From Agelaius tricolor (lineage: Eukaryota; Chordata; Aves; Passeriformes; Icteridae): 64,000 bases of DNA. Location: contig JALJCS010000004.1 of assembly GCA_023055355.1 (NCBI GenBank), positions 22,714,244 to 22,778,243 of the forward strand, given 5' to 3'. The stretch's first letter is position 1. The number at the start of each line of letters is the position of its first letter. Below, in pieces: positions 34,223 to 45,854 of this stretch. Both the position numbers and the translations under genes were made by a program. The notes beneath the pieces were generated by a model that was given only the letters and a program-made list of their open reading frames with translations, made no database searches and was not told where the DNA came from.

Positions 34223-36184
34223 GATTTTATGTATTTTCTTTTTTTCCTTGATGCTTACTTTTTCAGTGTTATTCTCATGTAAACATGTTTTTGTAGGGAG
34301 CTGTGTTCCATAAATTTACATTTTTAGTTGTTATCCATTACTTCAAATGCTCACAAAAGTTTTAACTCTTGCCTTTGTGAATTCTATATTTACTTTGAAT
34401 CTAGGCTTATTTGCACATCCTGGTGGGTATCAGAGTACATTTAAGGAGAGAATTTGTGAGAAGTTTAGGAACTTGCTAATAGCTTTCCACATCTGGAGAA
34501 AATTTTCATACCTTGAGGGATTGCATGGATGATGGAGGGACCTAGTAAACATGGAAAGTAGTTTTTGTAAGGGCAGTTCAGTGACTGTGGGACTCAAGAG
34601 CCCTGATCTAATCGCCTGTTAGGCTTGTAGGTACTGAGGGAGATGGTGGCTTTACTTCCCCAGCACTCCTGACTTTGCTCAAATACCTAAATTTTCTGAT
34701 ATCATAGATTTATAACTGATCTTTTACTGATCTTTGAGTCTTGTGTTAGTTTGTTTTCTCTGTAGGAGCTTGACATGTTTGTGGAAAGAAATCTAGCTTG
34801 TTACGATCTACAACCATTACTGAATCACAAAGCACAGAAATCAATACCCCGAACTGAGGGAAAATAACACAGACTTACATTAAAATGCACAAAACATGCA
34901 CATTTTAGTGTTACCTTTGCTCCAAAGTGAATTAGCTTTTGCTATCTTATCATACTAGCTTTTTTCCCTCCTAGTCTGCCCCCAGCCCATCATGGTTGTT
35001 GGTTGTGACTAGAGCTCAAGACAGTGTAAAACCAAAAGCAGTAATTGCATGCAGGAGTGGGGGCAGAACCCCTGAACATAATGGATAAAAATGGTTCTGT
35101 GATCCCTTAAAGGGGGAAAAACACTTCAGTTGCTGATTGGCAGTAGAAACAAACCTTTGCCCTGAAAACCGAATCAAACCCTGTTGCCTGGCAGACATAT
35201 TAATTTCCTTCCCAGGAGAAAAGTAAATGGATTGCTCAGGAGTTCTATGTTGATTAAGCAACTAAGACACTCTAAAACTATTTGTTTTCAGGTTTCTGTT
35301 TACATGTGATCAGGACATAAGGCTAGAAAGACATTTATATAACAAAGGCATTTATAGATTCTGCATTTTTGAATCAGAGACTTCTTTCTGTGTCTTCTAC
35401 TGCAAATTCATCTACAAAGTAGGTATTAGCAAATTGCCTGTAGGATTATATTTTTAGTGCAGCATTAAAATATCTCTTTAGATTTTTGTAGCAGCAGGGA
35501 TTTTCATTTCCATCTATTGCTCCCAAATAGTTTACCATCACATGTACTTGCTATTAAATCTGGTAAATTTAAATATGTTCAAATTTTTCTGCATTATAAC
35601 CATCTTAATTTTTACATTTTTTGCAACTCTATTATTAGGCAGATGGTTAGAGTCTTACTTCATTGTAGATACACAGGAGCTCATTCTTCTTAAAAACTGA
35701 GTCCATTAGATAGCTATTTGCATTTTTTTTTCTGAAAAACCAACTCAAAACAAAAAAATGCTCACATCAAGCTGTACAGATAAGAAACCATTGCTGTTTC
35801 ATCTACTATTAGTTTTGAACATATGATGCTACAGAACTATTGCAAAGTTTTTTATAAATGACCACAGAATCTTCTTTCAGAGAGAGAGAGATTCCCCACA
35901 ACTTGCCTTTCAGATGATAACCTACCTGCTTTGTACAAAAGAATACTGCTCTCTAGTGGAATATGGGAAAAGATTCCATGACCTCACCACTTAGCTGCCT
36001 CTGCCTGCATCCTTAGCTTTTTGCAGATGAAAGGCAGCTTAGCTTTGTCCTAGAGTTATGACATGTTATGATATATGGCTACAATTACTGTGATACTATA
36101 CTGTGAAGTGGCTTTTCTTTTGTAATCAAGTAAGAGAATTTTTTTCCCTGCAAACTCCTCTGTAAATTGAAACCAGTGGTGGGG

Positions 36185-36186
36185 TT

Positions 36187-36217
<31 letters not shown>

Positions 36218-36229
36218 CTTTTTTTTTTT
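36185..36229. repeat. T12C tandem repeat, 13-bp period
   Basis: C residues at 36192, 36205 and 36218 are separated by exactly 12 T, giving a regular 13-base period. This suggests unit duplication and not random interruption of a T tract. Confidence 0.85.
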
Positions 36230-36429
36230 AGAATGCTGATGTCTATATCAAGAGTGTGGAACTAATAACTATTTAATTTAGAGGGGAACTCATAATAATT
36301 TAGCTGGCATAAGGTTAATTTGGAAATGATTAATAGCTACATTTCTACAGCTGGAAATTTTAATAATCTCTCTCTCTGGAATTTATAGTGATAATATTTT
36401 ATATTCAGGATTTGCTTTCTGTTGTGATC

Positions 36430-36860
36430 ATTGCCTCCTTTGGAGTGTGAAAGGTTTTCTGAAGCAGGGATCAAGTTCTACAAATCGTTCAATACATTCT
36501 GTCTGTCTCAGCGGGTGGGACACTATGAGAACACACACGCACGCACAAAATGTGGTGCTTTCAGCTTCCTTCCTCCAGGGCTAGCTGTAGATCTGTCATC
36601 TGTTTGGCTAGACGTGATGGGATCAGGGCTCCTTTGACAGCATTAATCGCTATCACTACTCACAGCAAGCCTGCAAGCTAGTGAATTGACATGCTGGACA
36701 TACTTAAAATAGGAATGTGGTGCAGGACCGAAACCTAGCTTGGAATGTGCTGTAAGTGTGCATTCAAAACAGGCATCCATTGCTTTGAGGTATTACAATG
36801 TTAAACCTGGAGCCAGCTGTTTTCTGAAGATTTATTTTCAACATGTCTTGTCCCTTAGGC
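36430..36860. promoter_or_regulatory. Candidate conserved non-coding element (speculative)
   Basis: About 430 bases of complex text with more CpG and less AT than the flanks, including homeodomain-type cores (cattaatcgctatcac near 36640) and a gacagcattaatc motif. No repeat family and no convincing exon were seen. The plus frame 36431-36637 has no recognisable domain. Conservation is untested. Confidence 0.25.
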
Positions 36861-38042
36861 ACTGGAAACTAACTTAAAACATCATCTGCAAAAGAGCTGG
36901 TTACCAATGCCTGGAGTGCCTGGTTGTTGTTTTGTTTTCTGGAAATTGAGGCAGTCACCCTAGGTTAATGCAGGAATTTTGCAAATAGTAACTCACTGAA
37001 TAGCTGTTTAAGGCACTTAGTTTTCAGAATGAAAATAGAGGTGTATGAAGAGATCTGTAAATAAATACAAGATTTTTTTCCTTAAAAGAAAGAAGTGAAT
37101 TTCAACAGTTATAAGCTGCACCCCCTCCACCCCCCTACCCCACTGAACCAAACCCAAAGAACCACAAAACACAGTAAACAAAAACAAAGGCCTCCTGAAG
37201 CAGACAAGGAAACCAAGCATAGGATGGTTGCCTCAGAGGTTTTACTCCTTTCTTTTCTGAAGACTGTCCTCACCATTCAAGTGGGGATTAGAAACCTAGA
37301 AATTTCTAAATACCAGTTCAGAAATTTGTGGGATGCCACAAGTCATTGGCAACTATACTGAAACTAATGTATGAGAAGAATAGCTCCTCTTCTGAGAAAC
37401 TCAGAGCATTTCAATTCAGAGTCATTAACAATTTTGAAAAATTTTCCCTAGCCACAAATCTTACCAATAGGAACAGTTTCCACATATAGTTTATTCAGTA
37501 ATGTGGCATATTTTGTTCAGAGAAATCTGCTATGTGGCCTTATACCAAAATGGAGGTTTTCCCTTTTGTTTGGCAAACATAGATAGCTATTCATGACTAT
37601 GAATTTCTGCTGCCATCTATGCTAGAAATTAATTCCTAAACTAGAATAAACCCCCCAGAATTTTGTAAATGTATCATTGGAGGGGTTTAGGATGAAGAGA
37701 TTATTGTCTTCTTTTACTGGCCAGGAAATTAAGATAGAAAGAGTAGAAGATGAACTATTAAAATTATATAAGATTTGCACTGGCACTGGGAACAGAATCC
37801 AAATCCTTGGATTCTGTTCCTCCTACTCCTGTGCATTAACTGGTGTATTATGCTTCCTTCCCTGGAGTATATACAGTCATTCATTTCCACTGGTAATGGA
37901 GAGTTTTCCTGGAGGTGGGAAGAAAAACTATAAATGGAGAATACAAACAAAACCATCTGGAACAGAGGAAAACAGAAGCAGAAATCATCTGCAAAATCTG
38001 GTACAGTGATATAGAACAAATAATGAACTATGTACCCGTAGT

Positions 38043-38070
38043 ATTAAAACTATCATGTGATAGTTTTAAT
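38043..38070. repeat. Perfect 13-bp inverted repeat, 2-base spacer
   Basis: attaaaactatca, tg, then the exact reverse complement of the first arm. Cruciform-capable AT-rich palindrome of unknown role. Confidence 0.9.
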
Positions 38071-40324
38071 GCATTTTAAAGCATATATAGCAGAGTGATC
38101 CTTGATAGTTCTCAGATGTCTTTAGCGCTCAAATTGCAGGACACAAAACACAGGTATTCATTTTGTGTCATGATGGCAATATTCAAGGTATACATCAAGG
38201 CTTTCACTGTGTAGTAGGTGATAACAGAAGGACCATAGGTTTCTCTTGAGCAAACTTCCAATACATGGTGTTACTATTGGAAATGTGGTTTCTGATAGAG
38301 TGAGAAAAATTTCCTTCTGCTTCAATACAAAGTATTGACATTTTCTTATTGGCTCATTAATTACCTTAAATTAATTGGGATGGATGATTGTGAAGCAAAT
38401 TAAACATAATAAACACTATTTAAGTGCCAAGTAATATTGTTATTGATTTACAGTACCTTTTGCAAACATCAGGGTCTTACAGAATAAGAAAACCAATAAA
38501 TAGTACAGCACATGTTGGTTTTATTTTTTAAAGTTGAATTATATGGGTAAATGGCAAAATAGAGTGAAAAAAATCTTTCAAGCCAACATTCAAAGGAAGT
38601 CAGGGAGTTAGCTGTTCAGCTTTCATCTCAGAGAGTGCAATAAAATCAGAAACAGATGAGAAAAGCCACATTCCCTAGAATAGCACATAGTAAAGTTGAT
38701 AGACGATGTAATACATCAAAAAACTAATTATACGTTCAAGATGAGCTTTGAAATGTCTTTAAAGAAGAGTAGAATCAAAATAGCCTTCATCCACATATCT
38801 CCTACTCTTGTGGGTCATAACCCCTAGATATGCACATGAAAACATTCCTTTTCATATGAACATGCCTCATATCTAAGTCCATAAACTCTCTTGTCTAAGC
38901 CCATAATTTCCATAGCACAAACAATGAGTATGTACATCAGACACACATGTGGGGAAAAATACTTGGTGTTTACAAAGCCAGAGACTGGACATGGGTCTTT
39001 CTGGACACATAAGAACCCTCTAAAAAGATGCAAGTGTTTGCTAATTTCTAATTTCCTTTTGTTTTCTTCTTCATTCTTCCATCTGTCAACTATCCTGAAA
39101 TACTGTTGTATTAGCCATAAAGACCTTTACCAAATGCACAAGAATTTTCAGTGTTCATTTGGAAAAAGGAGATGCTGGAGATTTACATCCCATAGGGAGG
39201 AATTGTATATGCTGAAGTGCTAAATTTTATCTGGAGATATCTACTTCAAAAGCATGCATCTATAGGAAAGACTTTGATGTTACATCTGTCTTCTGTGACC
39301 TCTCATACTATTTCTTCACAATATTTAATATAATGGCCTTACAGACTATTTTGAGCATCAGTATGACCTTGGGCAATGAAATATAAAGAATGAAAACAGA
39401 CTACTACACAGTTATCAGACTGGATCTTGTATCCAGAACTATGTCTCCAAGGTTTCTTGAGTTCACATTGATGTTTTCAATTCAGGGCAATTCAGGTGCT
39501 TTAGACCAGAATTGTTCTCAGAGCTCCTGAAAATTTCCAGATCACAAGTTTGGAGGGATGTGCTAAATTCAAATGAAACAGCAGATCCATAATCAAAGGA
39601 AGCAGCTTTTGACTGCCCCTTCATTGTAACATTATAATAACTTTACTCTTATTGTTAGTGCATCAGTATCTCCTGTCCAGCTTCTAAATAACATTTCTCA
39701 GAAGGGGAAAAGAAGAATACACAGGGAAAAGTGAAAGGAATGCAATAATAGAAGTATTAAAAATGACAGGATTTATCTTGGAATCTCCAGAACTCATTAA
39801 CCCCCAACTGTCTTGTTAAAAGCTATCAGAAGGGCATTTAATATTGTGGTTAATACAGTTTTTAGAAGCTATAGTTGCTTTCCTTATTGACTATGAGATG
39901 TACAAGATGCAGAATTTACAACAGTACAATGGAGATGGTATTTAGATTGCATTTCTTATTGGTTTATAATATTCTCTTGATAGGAAATCTGACTCAGTAG
40001 TCTTAGATATTTCAGATATTTGTATCTGTGACCATGAGAAACTGCAGACATGGCTGTGATGGGTAGGAAAAATGGATTGCTGTTTCATAAGTCCAGTGAA
40101 GTCCAAAGGAAGTGAATATTTAAGCAATATTCAATAAGGAATTACTAATGTTTTGTTATTTTAAGCACCCTACTCCTAAAAAGGAAAATAAAAAAATATC
40201 TTTCCATAGGTTTTTTTGGGATTTTTGGGGTTTTTTTTCCAGCTATTTGGGCTTGTAGGAGGAACTTACTGTGCTGCTTATGAATTTTTTTGAGAACTGA
40301 TTCTCAAACATCTAATACAGATGA

Positions 40325-40651
40325 CCTGAGGAAATCCTGCAAGAGAGCTGGAGGGGGGCTTTTCACAAGAGGATGTAGTGATAGACAAGAGGTAGTAACT
40401 TTAAAGTGAAAGAGGATGAGTTTAGGTTAAATATTAGGGAGAAAATCTCTAATTGAGGATGGTAAGAAACTGGAATGAGTTGCCCAGAGAAATAGTGGAT
40501 ACCCCATCCCCTGCAGTCTTCAAGGCCATATTAGATGGGGATATGAGCAACGTGGTCTATTGGAAGGTGTTCCTACCCATGGCAGGAGGGATGTTGGAAC
40601 TAGATAACCTTTAAAATCACTTCCAACACAAAGTGATTCTGTGATTATATG
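40325..40651 (+). mobile_element. CR1 LINE 3' tail (sense)
   Basis: Sense CR1 3' end of about 330 bases: 'gatgagtttaggttaaatat' (40415), 'gaaactggaatgagttgccc' (40465), 'aagtggataccccatcccct'-like tagtggataccccatcccct (40493), 'gtcttcaaggccatattaga' (40517) and 'ctacccatggcaggagggat' (40573). It ends in octamers attctgtg (40636-40643) and a mutated attatatg (40644-40651). Together with 11587-11724 it is one of only two sense CR1 copies here. Confidence 0.9.
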
Positions 40652-43600
40652 AAAAACCCAGAAATTTTAAACATTTATTAGGGTAGGGGTGATGGTTCCA
40701 AATGAGTATTAATCTCTGATCATAACTAATGCAAAAGATTCTACTAAATCCTGAGAGGTAATGTTGGAGGAAATCTAAGCTTTGTCAGAGTTTGTCTAGC
40801 TTTTTAATTTGATTTTAAAAAGGGTATGATTCAGTCAACAGAACAGAAGAATAACTAATACTAAAAGGGATGCTGTATGTTATACTTAATGCTGATCTGA
40901 AAGATTTTTCCCCCTGAAAAGTCTACCATTTAATGAGAAAATGAGAGTAAAATGATACTTACATATATTTATTTTGGTTCCTGTTCATAAAGCAAATTGG
41001 CACATCTACATGAAGAACATCTTCTATTGTTGAGATCAGTATAGAGAAATGTAGTAAAAATGTACTAAAACCCATTGTCCTTTTCCTGTAGCTGCAACAT
41101 TCCCTTGATTGTAATACTGGGGAAAGGTAGAATCAGATACCAGCATTTTATAGTGTTTCTAACTGTCAATTTCTACACCAACTTTTAGTTAACGGTTAAT
41201 TAATACTCAAAACGCACACTGTTTAATCTCAAAATATAAATTTTCACTAATGGGACAAGACTTTACAAATGCCAGAGTCTGGTGGCAAGTTTTAACTAAA
41301 GGAGAAATTATCAGGTTTGCTGATTGTCTTCCTTGTACAGAATGGCATCAGATTTCCAGTCATCTGGAAATCCCTTTTCTATTGCTTCTCTCAATCATAG
41401 TAACCAACTTTTAATTAATACAAATGAAAAACAGAAGAAAAATCCTAAATGGAAAGAGCAAAAATGGGAGAAGGTGAGAAGTTTCTTACCAACTGGTTAT
41501 CTTCTGTGAAACCCTATCTGAAGCTTTCCTGTGACTGGGTTTGCATTATTATGACAATGTATTTCTAAGAAGCTAGGAGAAGTGCTTGATTTTTTACCTC
41601 AGACCTCTGGAGAAAATTCGTAATTTTTGCTCCACTGTAATTTCTGTACCTCTGCAATTTCTGTTGTTTCAATGGTTTGAAGCCAATGTGCAACAAATGA
41701 AAGAACCTTTTGAATTACACTGGTAGTGGAATGTACCACAATGAGCTTTTAGGTATAGGTATTTCTAAAGATAGAAAGACTTTGATTTAATATGATATTA
41801 TAAATATCTGCCACTGACTTCCAGACAAAGAAGGATCCTTACTTAACATCAGAATTTAGATTAAAAACCATCACTGAATTCAAAAGAGTTGAAGCTAAGT
41901 AAACTTAGTCCCTTAGAAGCAAATAGAAGCCAAATTTTATCCCTAAATGTTTTTACAACATTCACTATTAAAGTTGCTGATTATTAAGGGTTAATTAAAA
42001 CCCTCTTGATCAGCTGGTGAATATAATTAACTGCTAAAACCATGAACAATTCATAGGTCATTTTGGAAGTCAAATTTCAGATCTCAGACTTGTAATAAGT
42101 TAAAAAATGTCTCTAAACTTTAAACTTTCTGGTGAAAATTAACACTCCAAAGTTCGTTTGTTTTTGTTTTTTTTTTTTTTTTACTTTATTGACAAAAGAC
42201 CAGTGTTCTTCTCTGGAAAAGGTTATAAAAGATTTATAGGTGATATGTAGTCATCTGTGGAGGTGAATACATCTAACTCTGCAGACATGTCATATATCCA
42301 CTATTACTTTTTGCATTAAACTAATAAAAAGTAGGCACACCTTTGGCCATACATTTTAGAATATGCAGTGTGTGCTGACTGACACCAGAAAGCTTTACAA
42401 CTTAAGTGTGTTCTATATTTCAGTCTACATATTATTACGTAATTGGCAAGATATTTCCTTCACTGTTTGCAGATCTTGTAAAATTTCACATAAAAAGCAT
42501 CTAATTTTTATCCCCTTGTTTCTTGTTCCTGATTTTCCTCTGGCCATACAATTGATTTTTTTTTAAATGTTAGAAGAACTTCCCACTCTAAAAAGTTATT
42601 ACATTTTAGTATTTGATATGTATGATTTATTGAAGATATGTGAGACCTATTAGCCATTATAGTCTGGACCATATTAGAAAAAAAGTTTAATCCTGTTTTA
42701 TTCTTCTGTTCACATAAAATAATGTGGAAAATATGCCTAAACACAGAGTTTATTTTCAAGATGTATCTGAATGATCCTGATTAATAGATGTTCTCAAAGT
42801 TTATGGACAGAATTGTATGGATTTCTTGCATGCAACTTTCGTCCCTGTACATATTACTAGAGTATATTTTTATATGCTTAATTTACTGTTTCTTTGTATG
42901 AGCTCCTTGCCAGCTCTGTCAAGTGCACTTCAATGTCGACTTCACTGTTAATATGGATGGATATTGCAAAATAGCCAGACCTCCTACTAGGTTAAATCAG
43001 CACTACGGCATTTTTACAAATATTTTCATATTAATAATTACTTTTTTTTTTCCTTTCCTTTATTTGTTTTTGTTATGACAATTTGGTGACACTGTTGAAG
43101 ATGGCTCAAGTTGTTTACTCATTCTGCGTCTAAAGTCCTGCAGATAAAATCATAACGGTAAAACTGTGTAGGAGTTGATAAATGTGCTGCTCTGTATTTC
43201 TGAGAGATTTAGCATCTTGACACATGACCTGCCCTGCTGACATTGTAATATGCTTTACATTATTTCAATAGATTGATAGTTTAAGGTTAAAAGCTCTAAA
43301 ATGCTTAAGATGAATTTATCTAGGATAAACTGTGATGATCATGCTTTTGTTTAATCTATACACAGCTATGAAAATGCTGTAATTTCCAATATGCTGCTAA
43401 TTTTGATGCCATCCTGTGCATGGTTTTACCTAGTTGTTCAGTACTGAGAAAATAAGAACCTGAGAAACAAACAGGCATATCTCAGAAAGCAGCTGTTTGC
43501 TGTTAGACAAATAACTTCAAAGAACTGCAGGAAAAAAAAGTTTGTTCCAGTTTTGTCATTGATTTTCCACATTGGATGCTTTGATAAGTAAATAATCTGT

Positions 43601-44026
43601 GTCCCAGGCTACAAATGGGATTATTGTCTCACACCTATCTTCTGGAGGATTGCTGTATTTCTAAATAATGTCAATCTGCTCAGGTACTACGATGCTGAGA
43701 ATGCAATCATTACAGTGAGAGAAAGATGCAGACATCTAAGGAGTTCTTTTGGGTTCAAAATCCAAGGATGAGTAGAAACTGTGGTATGTAGGAAACTGGT
43801 TTGGAGTTAAGAATAAGAATACTCCTCTTTATTTTGGCACCAATTTACAAACTTTGAGCAAGTTACTGAACCATCAGCGCTTCTCAACCATGAAATTTGA
43901 ATATATTTCCTATGTAACTTACTTTGATATCTATGAATATAAGGAGCAATATAGGATAAGGCATTCATACTACAGTAATTTCAAATCAAATGGAATATGT
44001 GCTATACAGGACACTACCTAATAGTT
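40652..44026. other. AT-rich non-coding DNA with a candidate conserved patch
   Basis: No gene or repeat family was recognised. 42840-43480 is more varied in composition, with motifs such as 'gcaaaatagccag' and 'atgaatttatctaggataaac', and might hold regulatory elements. This is only an impression. Open frames 41324-41509 and 42508-42759 lack domains. Confidence 0.45.
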
Positions 44027-44810
44027 CACAGAATCACAGAATTTCTAGGTTGGAAGAGACCTTCAAGATCATCGAGTCCAACCCATATTCTAACACCTCA
44101 ACTAGATCATGTCACCAAGTGCCACATCCAGTCTTTTTTTAAACATATCAAGGGATGGTGACTCCACCACCTCCCTGGGTAGATGATTCCAGTATTTGAT
44201 CACTCTTTCTGTGAAAAACTTCCTCCTTAATTCTAGCCTGTATCTCCCTTGGCACAGCTTGAGACTGTGTCCTCTTGTTCTGTCTGTTGTTGCCCGGAGA
44301 AAGAGACTGACCCCCAGCTCACCACAGTCACCCTTCAGGAAGTTGAAGAGCGTGATAAGGTCACCTCTGAGTCTCCTTTTCTCCAGGCTGAACAACCCCA
44401 GCTCCCTCAGTCGTTCTTCATACGGCTTGTGTTCCAAGCCCCTGACCAGCCTCGTTGCTTTCCTTTGGACACGCTCAAGCATCTCAACGTCCCTCCTAAA
44501 CTGAGGGGCCCAGAACTGGACACAGCACTCAAGGTGTGGCCTCACCAGTGCCGAGTACAGGGGAAGAATGACCTCCCTGCTCCTGCTGGCCACACTATTC
44601 CTGATACTAGCCAGGATGCCATTGGCCTTCTTGGCCACCTGGGCACTGCTGGCTCATGTTCAGCTGACTGTCAACCAGCACACCCAGGTCCCTTTCCTCC
44701 TGAGCACTGTCCAGCCACTCTGTCCCCAGCCCATAATACTGCAGGGGGTTATTGTGGCCAAAGTGCAGGACTTGGCACTTGGACTTACTGAACTTCAATG
44801 TGGTTTAGAG
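44027..44810 (-). mobile_element. CR1 LINE (antisense), youngest-looking copy, 784 bp
   Basis: A 5'-truncated CR1 with a well preserved 3' end. Two exact cacagaat octamers (44027-44034 and 44035-44042) are followed by 'ttctaggttggaagagacct', 'tcaagatcatcgagtccaac' and the ORF2 stop codon at 44102-44104, giving a 75-base 3' UTR. The text retains CpGs (atcgagtc, cgttctt, cgtccctcc), which decay quickly in birds, so it is probably younger than the other copies. The 5' truncation is near 44810, where the CR1 text gives way to AT-rich DNA. Confidence 0.95.
44102..44798 (-). pseudogene. CR1 ORF2 C-terminal part, nearly intact, one frameshift
   Basis: From 44638 down to the stop at 44102 the frame is open for 178 residues. 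It matches the C-terminal third of the CR1 ORF2 protein downstream of the RT catalytic core. Landmarks are [10 protein letters not shown] at the start, [20 protein letters not shown] near residue 22, [20 protein letters not shown] near residue 74, [20 protein letters not shown] near residue 142, and the end LDVALGDMI. The preceding part (44798-44607) is in another frame: NMSQQC is followed by PGGQEGQ where AKKANG would be expected. A 2-base deletion near 44645 explains the shift. With the endonuclease and RT core missing the protein could not act. Confidence 0.93.
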
Positions 44811-45814
44811 GTAACTTTTATTTTAAAAAAATCATCATCTTATGCAAAACCTCTCTCAAGAAGACAAAGAAAAGATATCAAAAAGACATTTGGCTGCTCT
44901 TCTGTAACCTTACTGCCTAATTACAACTTACAACCCCATATTTTCCTTTAGAAATATCTTAAAAATAAACTTCATGCTGAAATAATATATTCCTGCTTTT
45001 TTCAAATGTCAGTTCCAGATATATGTATGTATAAATTCCTTATTTATTCAAGATTTCAGTTCTGCTTAATCTCTTATTAGTGACAAAAAAAAAAAACCCT
45101 CAAGTGGAAAGAGAACTTGCTTCACAGTCCTTTCTTTCTTTCTCTTCAGAGAAAGTTTTTCATTGAAGTTCATATTCAGCTTATAATTATGCTGAAAATA
45201 TAGAACTTGATGACAGTTACTTAGTCCAAATATATATCTAGAAGAAACTCTTCAAAGGTTTGGACCAGGCTCATATATATTATTGCCAGATAGAAGAGAA
45301 GAAGAAGAGAAGAAAGGGAGATGCTGAAGAGAGTAAGCATCTTCATGTTGTGGAAGCTGGAAGAGATATCCAGGAAGGATCGTGTGTTCAGGTGAGGCTG
45401 CATTTTGGGGCCAGGAAAGCAAGATGACAAAGATGTTCACTTAGCCAATGAAGAGTGAAAATACGTAGGTTAGTTCTCCCTTGCACCTAACATTGCCAAA
45501 TCCTATGGGCATACAGTTCTATATAAGCAAAGCCGCATGTCTTCTGTGCTTCCTGGGTCTGCTCTTCAGTGCAGATACAGTAATCTGATGAGAATGATTT
45601 GATTGGTATTCTAAAGAGTTTAGGTGACATCGCAGTACTCAGAGTTGCTTGAGTCTGAGTTCCTGATGATCTGGGAAATCCTGGTATTGCCTTCATAATG
45701 ACTTGATACCACTGACCATAACTTCCAGCTCTCTGCAACTTCCTACTAAAAAGATTTTGGATGTATTTGGATGATATTGTACGTATGTCTCATAGCAGCA
45801 ACTGATTACAGGGT

Positions 45815-45854
45815 ACTCAAAAGTATTGTTAAGAACTCAAAAGTATTGTTAAGA
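45815..45854. repeat. Tandem duplication, 2 x 20 bp
   Basis: actcaaaagtattgttaaga occurs twice head to tail without a mismatch, which suggests a recent slippage duplication. Confidence 0.92.

Larger units (their letters stand above)
33005..40324. other. AT-rich non-coding DNA, over 7 kb without recognised genes
   Basis: Contains only a very short CR1 tail relic (34187-34222), a T12C repeat (36185-36229), a candidate conserved block (36430-36860) and a 13-bp palindrome (38043-38070). Frames such as 33090-33509, 37677-38009 and 38891-39223 lack domains and are treated as chance. Confidence 0.5.

Noticed and set aside
44196..44951. Three plus-strand frames of 102 to 180 residues
   Set aside because: They are antisense shadows of the CR1 ORF2 frame on the minus strand.
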